Source: Aegilops tauschii subsp. strangulata (lineage: Eukaryota; Streptophyta; Magnoliopsida; Poales; Poaceae). From it: 64,000 nt of DNA. The position numbers and the translations under genes were made by a program. The stretch spans positions 566,844,880-566,908,879 of the forward strand of contig NC_053037.3 of the NCBI RefSeq assembly GCF_002575655.3. The letters are read 5' to 3'. Each line of letters starts with the position of its first letter. Positions within the stretch are counted from its first letter, which is position 1. This document shows, piece by piece, positions 1 to 9,501 of this stretch. The notes below the pieces were generated by a model. It saw only the letters and a program-made list of their open reading frames with translations. It ran no database searches and had not been told where the DNA came from.

Positions 1-704
1 CTCAATCTAGACGTGGGTTAGTTGAGTAGTAACCGGGCCACGCAGTTGTGGCCTGTGCGTGTGTGTGCATGGAGTTAGTGGGTGAGTGGCTGCGTTTCAG
101 CCGTGTGCTTCCGGCTATTTAAGCCATCATGTAATTGCATTGCAAGTGTGAGATGAAATACAGACAAGTGGCATAAGTTATGTGCGGTGCCAAGCTCCTA
201 TGTGTGTTCTTCTATCTTGCGTGTGTGAGAGTCTTCTTCCTCCTCCGACTGCTCCAACAGTAGTTAACACTTAGCACAAGGCTTATACATAAGCTGTGAC
301 TTCTAAAGGGCTCTCGGCTTATTTGCTTATGCAGGGCTTACCTGTAAGCCGTGCACTCCCCGCAATACACGGCTAAGCTAGTTGTCACGGCTTACGGGTA
401 AACCGTGTATTCTTCCTAGCACACGGCTTAAAAGACACACGGCTTATAGATAGGCCACATGGCACGTTCGTTAGATGTTGTCGGCCGTGATCCGAATTTG
501 TTTGCGGTGGACCGCTCTTTTATACCCGGCTTATCTATAAGCCGTATCCCCGGCAACTGACACTCGACTTATAACCTCTAAGCCAAAATATTCTAAGCCT
601 TGTGCACTACGCCGAGTGTAACACTCGGGTTACACTTCGCCGTGGTTAAAATGGCCTTTGCCGTGTATATTTCATACTCGACTTAGAATGTTTTTCCTGT
701 AGTG
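1..704. mobile_element. CACTA transposon terminus (element continues left of window)
   Basis: The segment ends at 704 with the outward-facing CACTA terminus; read inward on the minus strand it begins CACTACAGGAAAAAC. The preceding 450 bases are full of short direct and inverted copies of a GGCTTA-TAAGCCGTG type motif (about 310-600), the subterminal repeat pattern expected of CACTA elements, where transposase subunits bind. No coding sequence is visible in the part present. The other terminus lies outside the window, so size and TSD cannot be checked. Confidence 0.7.
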
Positions 705-1345
705 ACTATTCTTTACGGAGGGAGTACTCGAGAAGGTACCACCACAAACACATTTTAGTTTCAACATTTTAGATAACTTATTTCACTCAATCTATTTTAG
801 TATGTGAAACAACAATTTTTAGATTTTTTAACAAGACCAAATATTATTGTGTAGAATAGTAGGCTTCATCTAATGAATAAAAGTCTTAGAGGAGCTATGA
901 TAATATAAGAAGATGATTTCACACTTTACTCCGGGGAGGGGCGTTTGGCTCGCGGGTGCACATGCTTGTGGATGTTAGTGTTAGTGTCGCAAGCATGCTT
1001 GACAATTTTCATGTGAAACGGAATGGCAGTGTTTCGTCAGTGAAAAACAATTTTTGGGTGACATTTGGAGGTAACATTTGATGTTCATCCTTTTTCTGCA
1101 CAGTCCAAAATGTTTAACCTTTTTGCCTCAAAATCTACAGGTAGCATTTGGATGTGACTAACAACACATAAAAAATTTGTCTTGATTTTGTTGACATTTG
1201 AAAAATTACATTTTGGTCCAGGAGCACATGCTCCCGGGAACCAAATTGAATTTCCATTACTCCAGCGTCTACCCACTGAATCACGTTCACAAGACGATTA
1301 CATAAGCTGGACTTATTGCGATGGCATATATATGCACAGATCAGT
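705..1345. other. Unassigned AT-rich stretch with a Stowaway-like end
   Basis: No gene is supported here. A motif resembling a Stowaway MITE terminus (ACGGAGGGAG followed by TA) sits at 715-726, but no partner terminus was found nearby, so it may be a remnant. Short open frames between 1085 and 1409 lack recognisable domains. The rest looks like decayed repeat sequence. Confidence 0.35.
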
Positions 1346-1349
1346 GGAA

Positions 1350-1960
1350 CACCTTCCTGGCTGTGTCGTTCACCACCAGCTTTCCATCTCACGCATCAGC
1401 TCCGTCTGAATCCACATCGGTCCCTGCGCGAACTCACATTACAACTTGTCAAGAAGCATAGCGTTGCGGAGCAAGAACCTGGCAAGCATCCTCTGCGCTC
1501 TGCCGCCTTGGTAATGCAGCAGGTTGATCCTTCTCACTCCGCCCCTCAGGCACGGCGCAATCGGTACACTCGCCAGCAGCGCGTTGCCCAGGCTGTCATA
1601 CTGGTTGTAGTGAAGATGATGAGCGTGGAGGAGCTCCACTCTTTTGCGGTCGCGGACGGAGTGTTGTCCGTCATGGTGTGTTTCCGGTGGCGGTGGTTCG
1701 AAGAACATAGCGAGGCGCTCAAGGTTCGGGGCTCCCTCGAGAATTGTGCTTGTCCAGGCGACAACGACGACATGCCCAAGTACTCAACATTGTAGATCCG
1801 GATTGGAGAATAAAAAAGTATTATCTGCAGCGTTGCCGATCGACGGCCTAGAAGACAAGAAGAACATGAACTGTCCAGCCTTACGCTGGCGGCTCGACCG
1901 CTCGATCCTCCTGAGAGTCATGAAGACGAGTGACAGCTTCTCGAAGACCTAATCAATCGG
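1350..1960 (-). pseudogene. F-box/FBD-type protein C-terminal fragment (decayed)
   Basis: On the minus strand, one frame between 1708 and 1439 gives a segment (INLLHYQGGRAQRMLARFLL and flanks) that resembles the C-terminal region after the leucine-rich repeats in many grass F-box/FBD proteins, which act as substrate receptors of SCF ubiquitin ligases. The match continues past an in-frame stop at about 1436 (motif CEFAQGPMWIQT) and then loses frame near 1385. There is no F-box, start codon or clear upstream exon, so this is a relic. The assignment rests on remembered family patterns; a different LRR gene is possible. Confidence 0.45.
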
Positions 1961-2068
1961 TCCATCGTTTGGGTTGACGCGAGTCGCGGTGATGGATCCT
2001 ACTCCGGTCCACGACCAAGTACATTTTTTATTTCGAGTCTAACCACACTCTTTATTACTAATCAATAA

Positions 2069-3009
2069 CTAGGTTATAGGAATACAATTTAGATCTGGAG
2101 TTTTAAGGAGCCACACATGGCGTCTCAAAGAAACTCCTAGAGAGTGTTTAGCGATGCTATGTGCCTCAATATTGGTATCGCGTCCTTCATAAATGAAGGA
2201 GCATCTTGTGAATTGTCCTGGGAAAAGTAGTGGCTGCACCCACCTTCGGTGCACCGTGGGTGCACCCACGCAAGAAAAGATAGCAAAACACTTCAAAAAC
2301 TTCTAAAACTTTGTGGGAATGTTCATCAACAAATGTTATGGGCGCTTGCAAAGTTTGGTGGCCAAATAACATTCGAGGAGCTCTATACAATAACAAAATT
2401 ACAAAAATTGCTCAAACAATGCACTCACATTTTGACTAATTTTCCGTGATTTTGTCTTTTTGTACAGACCTCCTTGAATATTATTTGATCAGCAAATTTT
2501 GCAAGCGCCCATAACATTTTTTGATAAATATTCACACAAAGTTTCAGAATTTTTTGAAGTGTTTTGCTATGTTTTCTTGCGTGGGTGCACCGTTGGTGCA
2601 CCGAGCTGGGGTGTAGAAAAACCACACTCATTGTCCTGATGTCGCTTTAATCTCCTTGATAATGCTTGCATACTGCCCACCCGTGCCTTCCTTGTTATCA
2701 TTGACCACACCCTTTGCAGTCCGATGCTATGATCACATGTGATAGAGAAAGATCAAGGGCAAGAGAAAGGGCTTCACTGCACGCCAAGGATTCCAAGGTC
2801 GCTGGATCTAAGACCCCCGAGCATTTGAATGTCGAGGATCCTAAGTACGTGTCTGCATCATCCCTGCAAACGGCGGAATATGATCCTTCCAAAGAGTTCC
2901 GAGCAACAGCCCCATCAACTTTTATCTTAGAAAATCTGGTTCAGGAGGGGTCCATCGTCGCCTTGTGGCTGCAGCTACAGTGGCAGGAGCAATGTTCTTT
3001 TTTGGTTTA
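2069..3009 (-). pseudogene. RNase H-like (RVT_3) domain of a LINE-like polyprotein, split by a MITE
   Basis: On the minus strand, frames at 3008-2698 and 2220-2069 give an RVT_3-type RNase H domain: an N-terminal KVDGAVARN strand, an acidic SDCKG motif, and after the break an EGRDTNIEAHSIAKHSL motif typical of the C-terminal helix. It ends at a stop codon at 2069-2071. The RNase H-like domain degrades RNA in RNA:DNA hybrids and sits downstream of RT and zf-RVT in plant L1-like LINEs and derived genes. A MULE-type MITE (2221-2629) interrupts it between the SDCKG part and the final helix. Minor frame damage near 2945 shows it is not functional. It continues the pseudogene at 4173-6930; the gap is the Helitron. 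Confidence 0.7.
2221..2629. mobile_element. Palindromic MULE-type MITE (409 bp) with 9-bp TSD
   Basis: The two halves are long imperfect inverted repeats: the left arm from about 2233 (GCACCCAC...GGGTGCACCCACGCAAG) matches the reverse complement of the right arm ending about 2617 for roughly 130 bases. The element is flanked by a perfect 9-bp direct repeat ATTGTCCTG at 2212-2220 and 2630-2638, the size Mutator-like transposases make. There is no coding capacity. The outermost 13 bases of the two termini match poorly, so the exact ends rest on the TSD. RNA from it would fold into a long hairpin. Confidence 0.8.
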
Positions 3010-4172
3010 CTAGCAAAAAGGCACGTGCGTTGCAACGGGAGAGAAAAAACCACACGCTTTTAATTTACAAAAAAATTCGTCTATAATCTGAGAATTTGTA
3101 GTTATGACTGGAACAAAGATGGTCTTAACCTATAAGAACGCAGTTTAAGATTTTTACAGTGTTCTATTTCAACGCCGTTTGCATGTAGATTTAATCCGTA
3201 CAAAGAAACAGGCAAGTGATCATGCATTTATTTATGTCATGTTCGGAATGGGTGTTGTCACGAGCGAGTAAAGAAAAACGACAAAAATAAACGATGACAC
3301 ATTAGCACACTACAGAGACATGTGTGCATCAATGACAGTTTTCAGTTTAAGAATCACCAACTTAGAGTAACTCTTGAACACTTTTTTTCACGTGCATATT
3401 TCTTAGATACACGAAGAGTTGTTAAAAAGGTTGTACATGATTTTTTAATCATGAAAAAATTGTCTGGAAAAGAACATTTTTGTATGCTCTCCTATGGACG
3501 CAGGTACTTGCGCCCCTATTTCATCATTATTTCTTGCCATACATGTCCGAGGTATTGGTCCCTGTTTCATCACTATTTATATCTTATCAAACTTGTCTTC
3601 TATTTTATTTTTTGTCATGCATGCCTACTTTTTACTTTTGTTCTTGCATGTCCTCTTTTTGCTTCTTCTTATACATAGGAGAATAGTACAACATATTATC
3701 TCCGTCGGATCTGCTTTGCATTTTCTCTTTTGTTTCTTTTATAGCGGACATCCCATCTTAATTGGGTCCTTCTTTTATTTCTTGCCATGCATGTCCTTAT
3801 TTATTGGGTGTCTCTAGAAAATTTATTTTTAATTTCACGTCCAATCCTGATTTTGCTGAGGTGTTCATCCCCAATCTGAATTACTACCGGTATGAAAAAA
3901 GATGGATAATGCATTATTGATTAACATTGCAGCCTAGTTAGTATTTTTTAAATTTCTAACAGGTAAACTAACATCATATTCAGATTATACATATTTTTCT
4001 AATCAAATTTCATATATAACATGTCAAATTTGAAGTTACGGTTTAGAAGATATGAGTACTTTAAAAAACATTTGATATGTACTACGGGTTTAATGTTAAA
4101 GACATTAGGGGGGTTTCTATAAAATAGCAAAACGGACTAAGAATACCTATTTCTTTTATTAGTAGGTATAGA
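3010..4172 (-). mobile_element. Non-autonomous Helitron
   Basis: Read on the minus strand, it starts TCTATACCTACTAATAAA at 4172 and ends at 3010 with a GC-rich stem (CCCGTTGCAACGCACGTG) followed closely by CTAG and then a host T. The 5' TC, the 3' hairpin and CTRR are the terminal signature of grass Helitrons, which transpose by rolling-circle replication without making a TSD. Host RT-derived sequence resumes on both sides (zf-RVT above, RNase H-like below). No Rep/helicase frame is present, so it is non-autonomous. Plus-strand hydrophobic open frames at 3322-3817 look like AT-rich chance frames. The host base before the 5' end is G rather than the usual A. Confidence 0.7.
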
Positions 4173-4320
4173 CTAGCTCGGAGCTCTCTAATATAACTAT
4201 GCACAAACTGGTGTGTCGTCATCTTTTGATGATGCAGTAAGTCTGCAGTCGGTAGTGATTGTTGGGACAATCTCCAGAGATAAATTTTAACTTTCGCTGG
4301 CACGTCGTCGGTGTTCCACA

Positions 4321-6301
4321 CACTAGTAGAAAACATGCCTTTAGTCCCGGTTTCATAGGGCATTTAGTCCCAGTTCTGGAACCGGGACTAAAGCCCAAAC
4401 CCTTTAGTCCCGGTTTGCTTACGAACCGGGACTAAAGGAGCTTCACGTGGCCAGTTTCTGGAGCTCCACCTTTAGTCCCGGTTGGTAACACCAACCGGTA
4501 CTAAAGGATTTTTTTTGAAAATTGGTTTTTCTGAAGAAAAAAATAGATTTTTTTTGAATTTTTTATTGTTTTTTTTATTTTCAAATTTCTGAATTATTTG
4601 ACTATTTAATCTCTAATCATCCCCATCACTGCTCAAGTATGTACCACTCATTCCAAATCGTCTAACTTCCCGGCTCCATCCTCTCACTACCCCAGCCTAA
4701 GCACGCTTAACTTCCAAGTTCTATTCTCCCTAGTTTCCAAGTCTGCACTTGTTGTTTTCCTGACAATAGTAAGCTGTCAATCCCATTAACCCTTAGGAGT
4801 TGAACTTGAGCATGAAGCACCGTTTGAGTTTTAAACTATTATTCTAAAAAACAATAATTAATTAGTAGCACTAATATTTATTGAATAAGTAGTTTGACCA
4901 TAGTTTGATCACAGTTTGACCAGAGATTGACAAAAAATTCAAAAAAACTTAAATTTGAGGATAACTTTTTTCCCTTCAGAATTTGAGGATTCTAAAAATT
5001 TGCAAAACGGCCTACGGCAGTCAAAATCGGAACCGGATTTTCGTGCTGAACAATTTGATATATGTAAAAGTAGATGTAGTAACATAACCGGATTTTCGTT
5101 TTTTTCGACATCGTATGTAAAAGTTATAGCCGTTTTACTTTTTCGTAACACTTTTTTGCAAAATATGTCGAAATTTATGCTTTTAAATTTTCCTAACTAG
5201 TAGATGTAACATAACTACAACTCGAAGGATTTTGTTTTTTAAAGTTTTTACCATTTTCTTTTGTTTTTTTTCAAAACTGAAATGGCGAGAGGGGGAGGGG
5301 GGGGGGGGGGGTTAGAGTTTGATGGTGTACAACAGAAGCATACTACAACATGGTGTCCATCTAATCCTACCGTCGACTACATCTGCTAGAACCGTCCCAG
5401 CCAGAGTCACAACTAAGGTTACCCAAGCCAGTGTCACGTTCTATTAAAGTGGCAAAAAGAATTACTTTTAATATAGCAAAACTAATTCTATGAACTATTA
5501 TTAAAGGCTAAACAACTATTAATACAAAACTTTAGCAAAATTAATATTCATTAATTATAAAAAATTATCTACAGTTGTCTAACAGAAGCATACTACAACA
5601 TGTTAAAATCTACAGAAAGAACTAACTAAAAATAATTAAAAACAACAATTAAATGACTAAAACAACTATATAAGCAAAACAATACAGTTTTAGTTAAAAT
5701 CGTTAAATAAATTATTCTAAAAATAACCAAATTAATCTTATTGTGACAACAATCTAACATGTGACTAGGAGCAAAAAGAATAAAATTAAAAACCATTTTT
5801 AAACTCAAATTATTCACAATCTAGGGTTTGAAGCAAATTTGAACAAATTCATATTTAAATCATTCAAATTTGAAAAATGATGGCACAAAAAAAACTAGAA
5901 AATTTTCTGAATCTAATGGAAAAAGAATCACTCAAAAAAATCAAATATCCTAAAAGATATAAGCAATTTAAAACAGAAACTAAACACAAAAAACAAATGG
6001 AAAAACAAAAAAGAAATTTGAAAACCCCTTTAGTCCCGGTTCGTGGCTCCAACCGGGACTAAAGGCGGTGCGCCTTTAGTCCCGGTTGGAGCCACGAACC
6101 GGGACTAAAGGGCATCGCACCCTTTAGTCCCGGTTCGTGTCTCAAACCGGGACTAAAGGTCCCATTTGAACTGGGACAAATGCATGCCCGGCGCCGTAGC
6201 CGCTCGAACAGGGACTAATGCTCACATTAGTCCCGGTTCGTAATGCAACCGGGACTGATGTGTAGATTGAGCTTGGACCAAAGCTCTGTTTTCTACTAGT
6301 G
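4321..6301. mobile_element. Non-autonomous CACTA element (1,981 bp), TSD ACA
   Basis: The element opens CACTAGTAGAAAACA at 4321 and closes with the inverted copy TGTTTTCTACTAGTG at 6301. Both sides carry the 3-bp TSD ACA (4318-4320, 6302-6304). Subterminal regions hold many copies of TTTAGTCCCGGTT in both orientations (4335-4505 and 6025-6245). The core (4510-6020) is AT-rich with a G homopolymer near 5290-5310 and no transposase. It is inserted in the zf-RVT part of the LINE-like pseudogene; dropping the element and one TSD copy leaves the surrounding minus-strand frame continuous, so the insertion came before most decay. Confidence 0.9.
6026..6112. repeat. Perfect 42-bp inverted repeat (hairpin) in the CACTA subterminal region
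   Basis: Bases 6026-6067 and 6071-6112 are exact reverse complements over 42 bases with a 3-base spacer (GTG). Each arm holds two opposed copies of the TTTAGTCCCGGTT subterminal motif. It could be a high-affinity transposase-binding palindrome or a template for hairpin RNA and small RNAs. Confidence 0.9.
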
Positions 6302-6903
6302 ACATTTTAGTCCATAATTTCATGCCACCTTCTAAGTGAGAGGAATCCGGGCGACCCTCTAGCCAAGCCTCACGGCGCAGTTTCATTGACACTAGCATAC
6401 GGTATGTCGAACAAACGGTGAAGATGCCATTCCTCTCATGGACCCAGGACCAGAACTCGTCGATCTGCCTTGTGCACACTGGCATGGAATGAATGGTCTC
6501 AGCATCAGTTGGCAAAAACTTTGAGCTAACCGATTTGTGTCCCAGTCTACATTGATTGTCATTAGCTCACTGACCATCTGTGGCGGATTTGCAACAAGAC
6601 TCACGATCGGCTACATATTAAAATCCCAAGGTAACCAATCATGATTCCACATATTCCTGTTTTCCCATCTCCTATGCGTCTGATAAGCCCTTCGGTCAAT
6701 GTATGCGTTATATGCGGAGTGTGATTCCATCAATGATAGATCGCCAAATATGTGACGGAGAGCCTCCTAGTTCAGCCTGCAAGAAATCACATGAGGCAAA
6801 ATATTTTGCTTTTAGTATGCGTGCACTATGAGAGGTATATTCCATGAGCACCCTCCAAGCTTGTCGTGCCAAAAGAGCCAAATTAAAAAGCTCAATATCA
6901 CGA

Positions 6904-7040
6904 AATCCTAGGCTATGGCAGTTCTTGTCATTACACTCCTCCTACTAGGATTCGCCCCCCCCTTTATTTGGTGGGGAAGCAAAGAGAGGAAGAGGAAACC
7001 TTGCTAGGTATCGTGACAAGAACTGCCATAGCCTAGGATT
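6904..7040. repeat. 27-bp inverted duplication at a recombination junction
   Basis: 6904-6930 (LINE-like sequence) and 7014-7040 are exact reverse complements over 27 bases. Both the first breakpoint (about 6949) and the second copy (7034) are followed by AGGATTCGCCCCCC and CTTTATT, the Angela LTR sequence. The block 6931-7013 between them is scrambled LTR-like and unassigned sequence. This looks like filler DNA made by template switching when the outer end of the Angela 3' LTR was lost. Confidence 0.85.
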
Positions 7041-7203
7041 CGCCCCCCCTTTATTCCTTCTCATGGAGGGGGAAAGAGGGAAGGGGGAGGGAAGAGGAGA
7101 AGGAAAGGAGGTGTGCCCCCTCCCCTAGTCCAATTCGGACTCCCTATGGGAGGGGGGCGCGACCACCCCTTGTGGGCTGCCTCCCCTCTCTCCTATGGCC
7201 CAT
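6941..7203 (-). repeat. Angela 3' LTR, outer fragment
   Basis: This part aligns with 55975-56146 of the 5' LTR (shared blocks include CTAGTCCAATTCGGACTCCC and CACCCCTTGTGGGCTGCC). It continues at 27775 after the CACTA insertion; the CAT at 7201-7203 is the CACTA TSD. The terminal ~480 bases of the LTR (which should end in ...GTTCCCCAACA on the sense strand) are missing here. Confidence 0.85.
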
Positions 7204-7800
7204 CACTACTAGGGAAAAGCCTATACACATAATCTTACCAGCAGCGCGCTTTAAAATAAGGCGCTGTTGTTGACTAGCAGTAGCGCGCGTGCACAAAGCT
7301 CGCTGCTGAATAAATGTATCAGTAGCGCGCCCGCTCTAAGACACGCTACTGCTATAATTGCCACGACGCCGCGAGGCTAGTTCTAGCAGCAGTGCGTTAA
7401 TATGAAGAGCGCTACTGCTACGGATCATAGCAGTAGCGCATTTACACAATAACCGCTACTGCGATGTTTACTACAAAAATTTAGTCCCACCTCGCTCCGT
7501 GAAGAGAGTATGTACCACCTTAAATATGTTACTTCTCAAACTTTCACAAACACTTGGTCTTCATTGAACTCTATGTGTAGAATTTGTGGCCGCAATATGA
7601 GTCTTCACCAGTTCCTAATCTGGTGAAGACTCATATTGACATCTCAGATTGTACACAAAAAGATCATTGATGATCAATGTATTTTTGATGTCTATTTTTA
7701 CATGCTGACACATAGCAGTAGCGCGTTCTTTGTGAAAGGCGCTACTACAAGGTCATTTAGCAGTAGCGCCTTTTGCTATCGCGTGCTACTGCTAAGCCAT
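7204..7800. repeat. CACTA 5' terminus and subterminal repeats
   Basis: TIR CACTACTAGGGAAA followed by copies of (A)GCAGTAGCGCG/GCGCTACTGCT in both orientations near 7242, 7279, 7322, 7387, 7428, 7708 and 7761, the expected binding sites for the small transposase subunit. Within it, 7597-7640 holds a short inverted repeat around AATATGAGTCTTCACCAG. No gene. Confidence 0.8.
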
Positions 7801-8659
7801 TCCATCTCCCCCCGGCCCACTCTTCTCTATCCGATCCACTCACACTCACACTCACTCGATCTCCCCCTCAACCCCCCACGCCGGTCCTCCCCATCGCCCC
7901 TCCTCCGATCTGCGCCGCCGTCACCTCCTCCTCCTCGCTGGACTCGGTACCGGCCTCCTCCTCCGTCCTCCCTCCAGTCGCCGTTGGCCGGCCCCTACTC
8001 GCTCCGCCTTCCTCCTCCGTCCTCCCTCCACTCGCCGCCGGCCGGCCCCTCCTCGCTTCATCTTCCCCCTCCGTCCTACTCTCTTCTCCCTCCTCGAGTC
8101 GCCCCTCCTTCTCCTCCTCCCTCCTCCATCCACAACCCCTCCTCCCTGCTACATTTTGATTTAGTAGGCTAGTTGATTTAGTTGATTTAGAACATTTTGA
8201 TTTAGTTGATTTAGTATGCTAGTTGATTTAGTAGGCTAGTTGATTTAGTTGATTTAGTATGCACCATTTTATTGTTATTTTTTCTGTACATGAATAGATA
8301 GATGCTTTTGTTTTTTTGTAATAAGTTATTTTTGGCAAAATGTAGGTGCCAATTTAGTTAAATTTACCACTTGTTTTTTTAATCAATTATCTTAGGCAAT
8401 AGGGGCCAAATTAGATGAAATGTCTTGGTAGGTGGTACCCTTATTTGGTAGATATTTGTGAAAAGTTTTTTCGACAATAGGTGCCACCGAAATGCTTTGG
8501 TAGGTGGTACCTTGTCATCTAATATGTTACTAGATCTTAGGATTATAATTGTCCATAAAATTGCTTCTCGCGGGGGAACCACAAATATCACATGCTACAT
8601 ACTGTTTTTCTTCCCTGTGAAGTGAATCGTTAATCCTTTGCTCATATTGCTTTAGGAAA
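7801..8659 (+). promoter_or_regulatory. C-rich leader and putative 5' UTR/intron of the B3-like gene
   Basis: 7801-8160 is extremely pyrimidine-rich (runs of CTCC, CCTCCTCC), like a grass 5' UTR or first exon. 8150-8265 is a minisatellite of TTGATTTAG units and 8266-8655 is AT-rich. A splice-acceptor-like CTTTAG ends at 8655, four bases before the likely start codon, so an intron in the 5' UTR is plausible. The proline-rich open frames across 7636-8172 are explained by the base composition. Promoter elements could not be fixed. Confidence 0.4.
8150..8265. repeat. TTGATTTAG minisatellite
   Basis: Repeated TTGATTTAG units interspersed with TAGGCTAG and TATGC variants, about ten copies. It probably lies in the first intron of the B3-like gene. 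Confidence 0.8.
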
Positions 8660-9061
8660 ATGGCGCCACCACCACCACCACTATGTCGACTGTGCATATC
8701 AAGGTGCGCCAGCAGCCTTGCAACTGGCACGCTGTTCGGCATCTACTTCCAGCCGAGTTTTCGTCATGTGGCGGTAAGAAATTAGATGAAACGAACAACT
8801 ATTTTATTTTTAGTGTTGGCATTACTGCATTGTGTCATTTTGCTTTTTTTACACAGATCCTCCCATGCAATGTGAGGTTCAAATTCAACAAGCTGACAGG
8901 AGACACTGTGACATTTGAGGCTCCTGGGGGTCCGTACACTAAGGAGATCGAGAAAGGACGTGATGTGTACTACACAACCTTCTTCTTGTAGACGTTGTTG
9001 GGCCTCCAAGTGCAGAGGTTTGTAGGACAGTAGCAAATTTCTCTCAAATGGATGAACTAAG

Positions 9062-9482
9062 TGATGGTGTCCTGGACTAGGGGCTACTCACCACGTCGTC
9101 TCCCGACCAGCTGGATCGGGCAGAGGACCCCCATGGCGGTTCACTATTGGGCCAGTTCGGACAGCCCATGCCGCATACAAGGAGGATTCTACAAGACTTG
9201 GCGCCCAAGACAAGGACTCTCCTAAAACCCGAGGCCTCCGGTGTCTTATATAAACCGAGGCCAGGCTAGCCAATAGACAATCTCATATTCATTACTACAA
9301 TCTCGTGGTAGATACATATACTCTGTACTACACCCATATGAATACAATCAAAAGCAGCATGTAGGGTATTATCTCATCAAGAGAGCCCGAAGCTGGGTAA
9401 AACCCCATGTCCATGTTACCATCGCTCCCAGACGCCTAGCTTAGGACCCCTACTACGAGAAACGCCGGATATTGAACCGACA
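9062..9482 (+). repeat. E4 left (5') LTR
   Basis: Starts TGATGGTGTCCTGGACTAG and ends GAACCGACA. A TATA-like CTTATATAAACC lies at about 9245-9256, so transcription probably starts near 9280. Confidence 0.9.
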
Positions 9483-9501
9483 TTGGTGCTTTCATTGAGA
9501 G
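9483..9501 (+). other. E4 primer-binding-site position
   Basis: TTGGTGCTTTCATTGAGAG directly follows the LTR. The same motif follows the 5' LTRs of E1, E2 and E3. The matching tRNA was not identified with confidence. Confidence 0.6.

Larger units (their letters stand above)
4173..6930 (-). pseudogene. LINE-like reverse transcriptase C-terminus and zf-RVT domain, split by a CACTA
   Basis: Minus-strand reading from about 6930 gives the end of a non-LTR RT (IELFNLALLARQAWRVL, then KAKYFASCDFLQAELGGSPS), the DGENI-like loop region, and from 6515 to 6305 the start of zf-RVT (FWSWVHERNGIFTV). It resumes after the CACTA at 4317 with VPAKVKIYLWRLSQQSLPT, the classic zf-RVT core. This domain order (RT, zf-RVT, then RVT_3 at 3009-2069) is that of plant L1-type LINEs. 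Stops occur around 6690 and 6600. The 5' part (endonuclease and RT palm) is missing because the sequence is cut at about 6931 by the truncated Angela LTR. It is a relic, transcribed only if from elsewhere. Confidence 0.75.

Noticed and set aside
3322..3817. Overlapping hydrophobic open frames (107-118 codons)
   Set aside because: Low-complexity TTT/CTT-rich DNA inside the Helitron; no family resemblance.
5864..6062. Lysine-rich frame on plus and hydrophobic frame on minus
   Set aside because: AT-rich core of the non-autonomous CACTA; composition artefact.
7636..8172. Proline-rich 178-codon open frame and overlapping frames
   Set aside because: Explained by the CTCC/CCTCC composition of the CACTA interior; no domain. 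More likely leader sequence of the B3-like gene.
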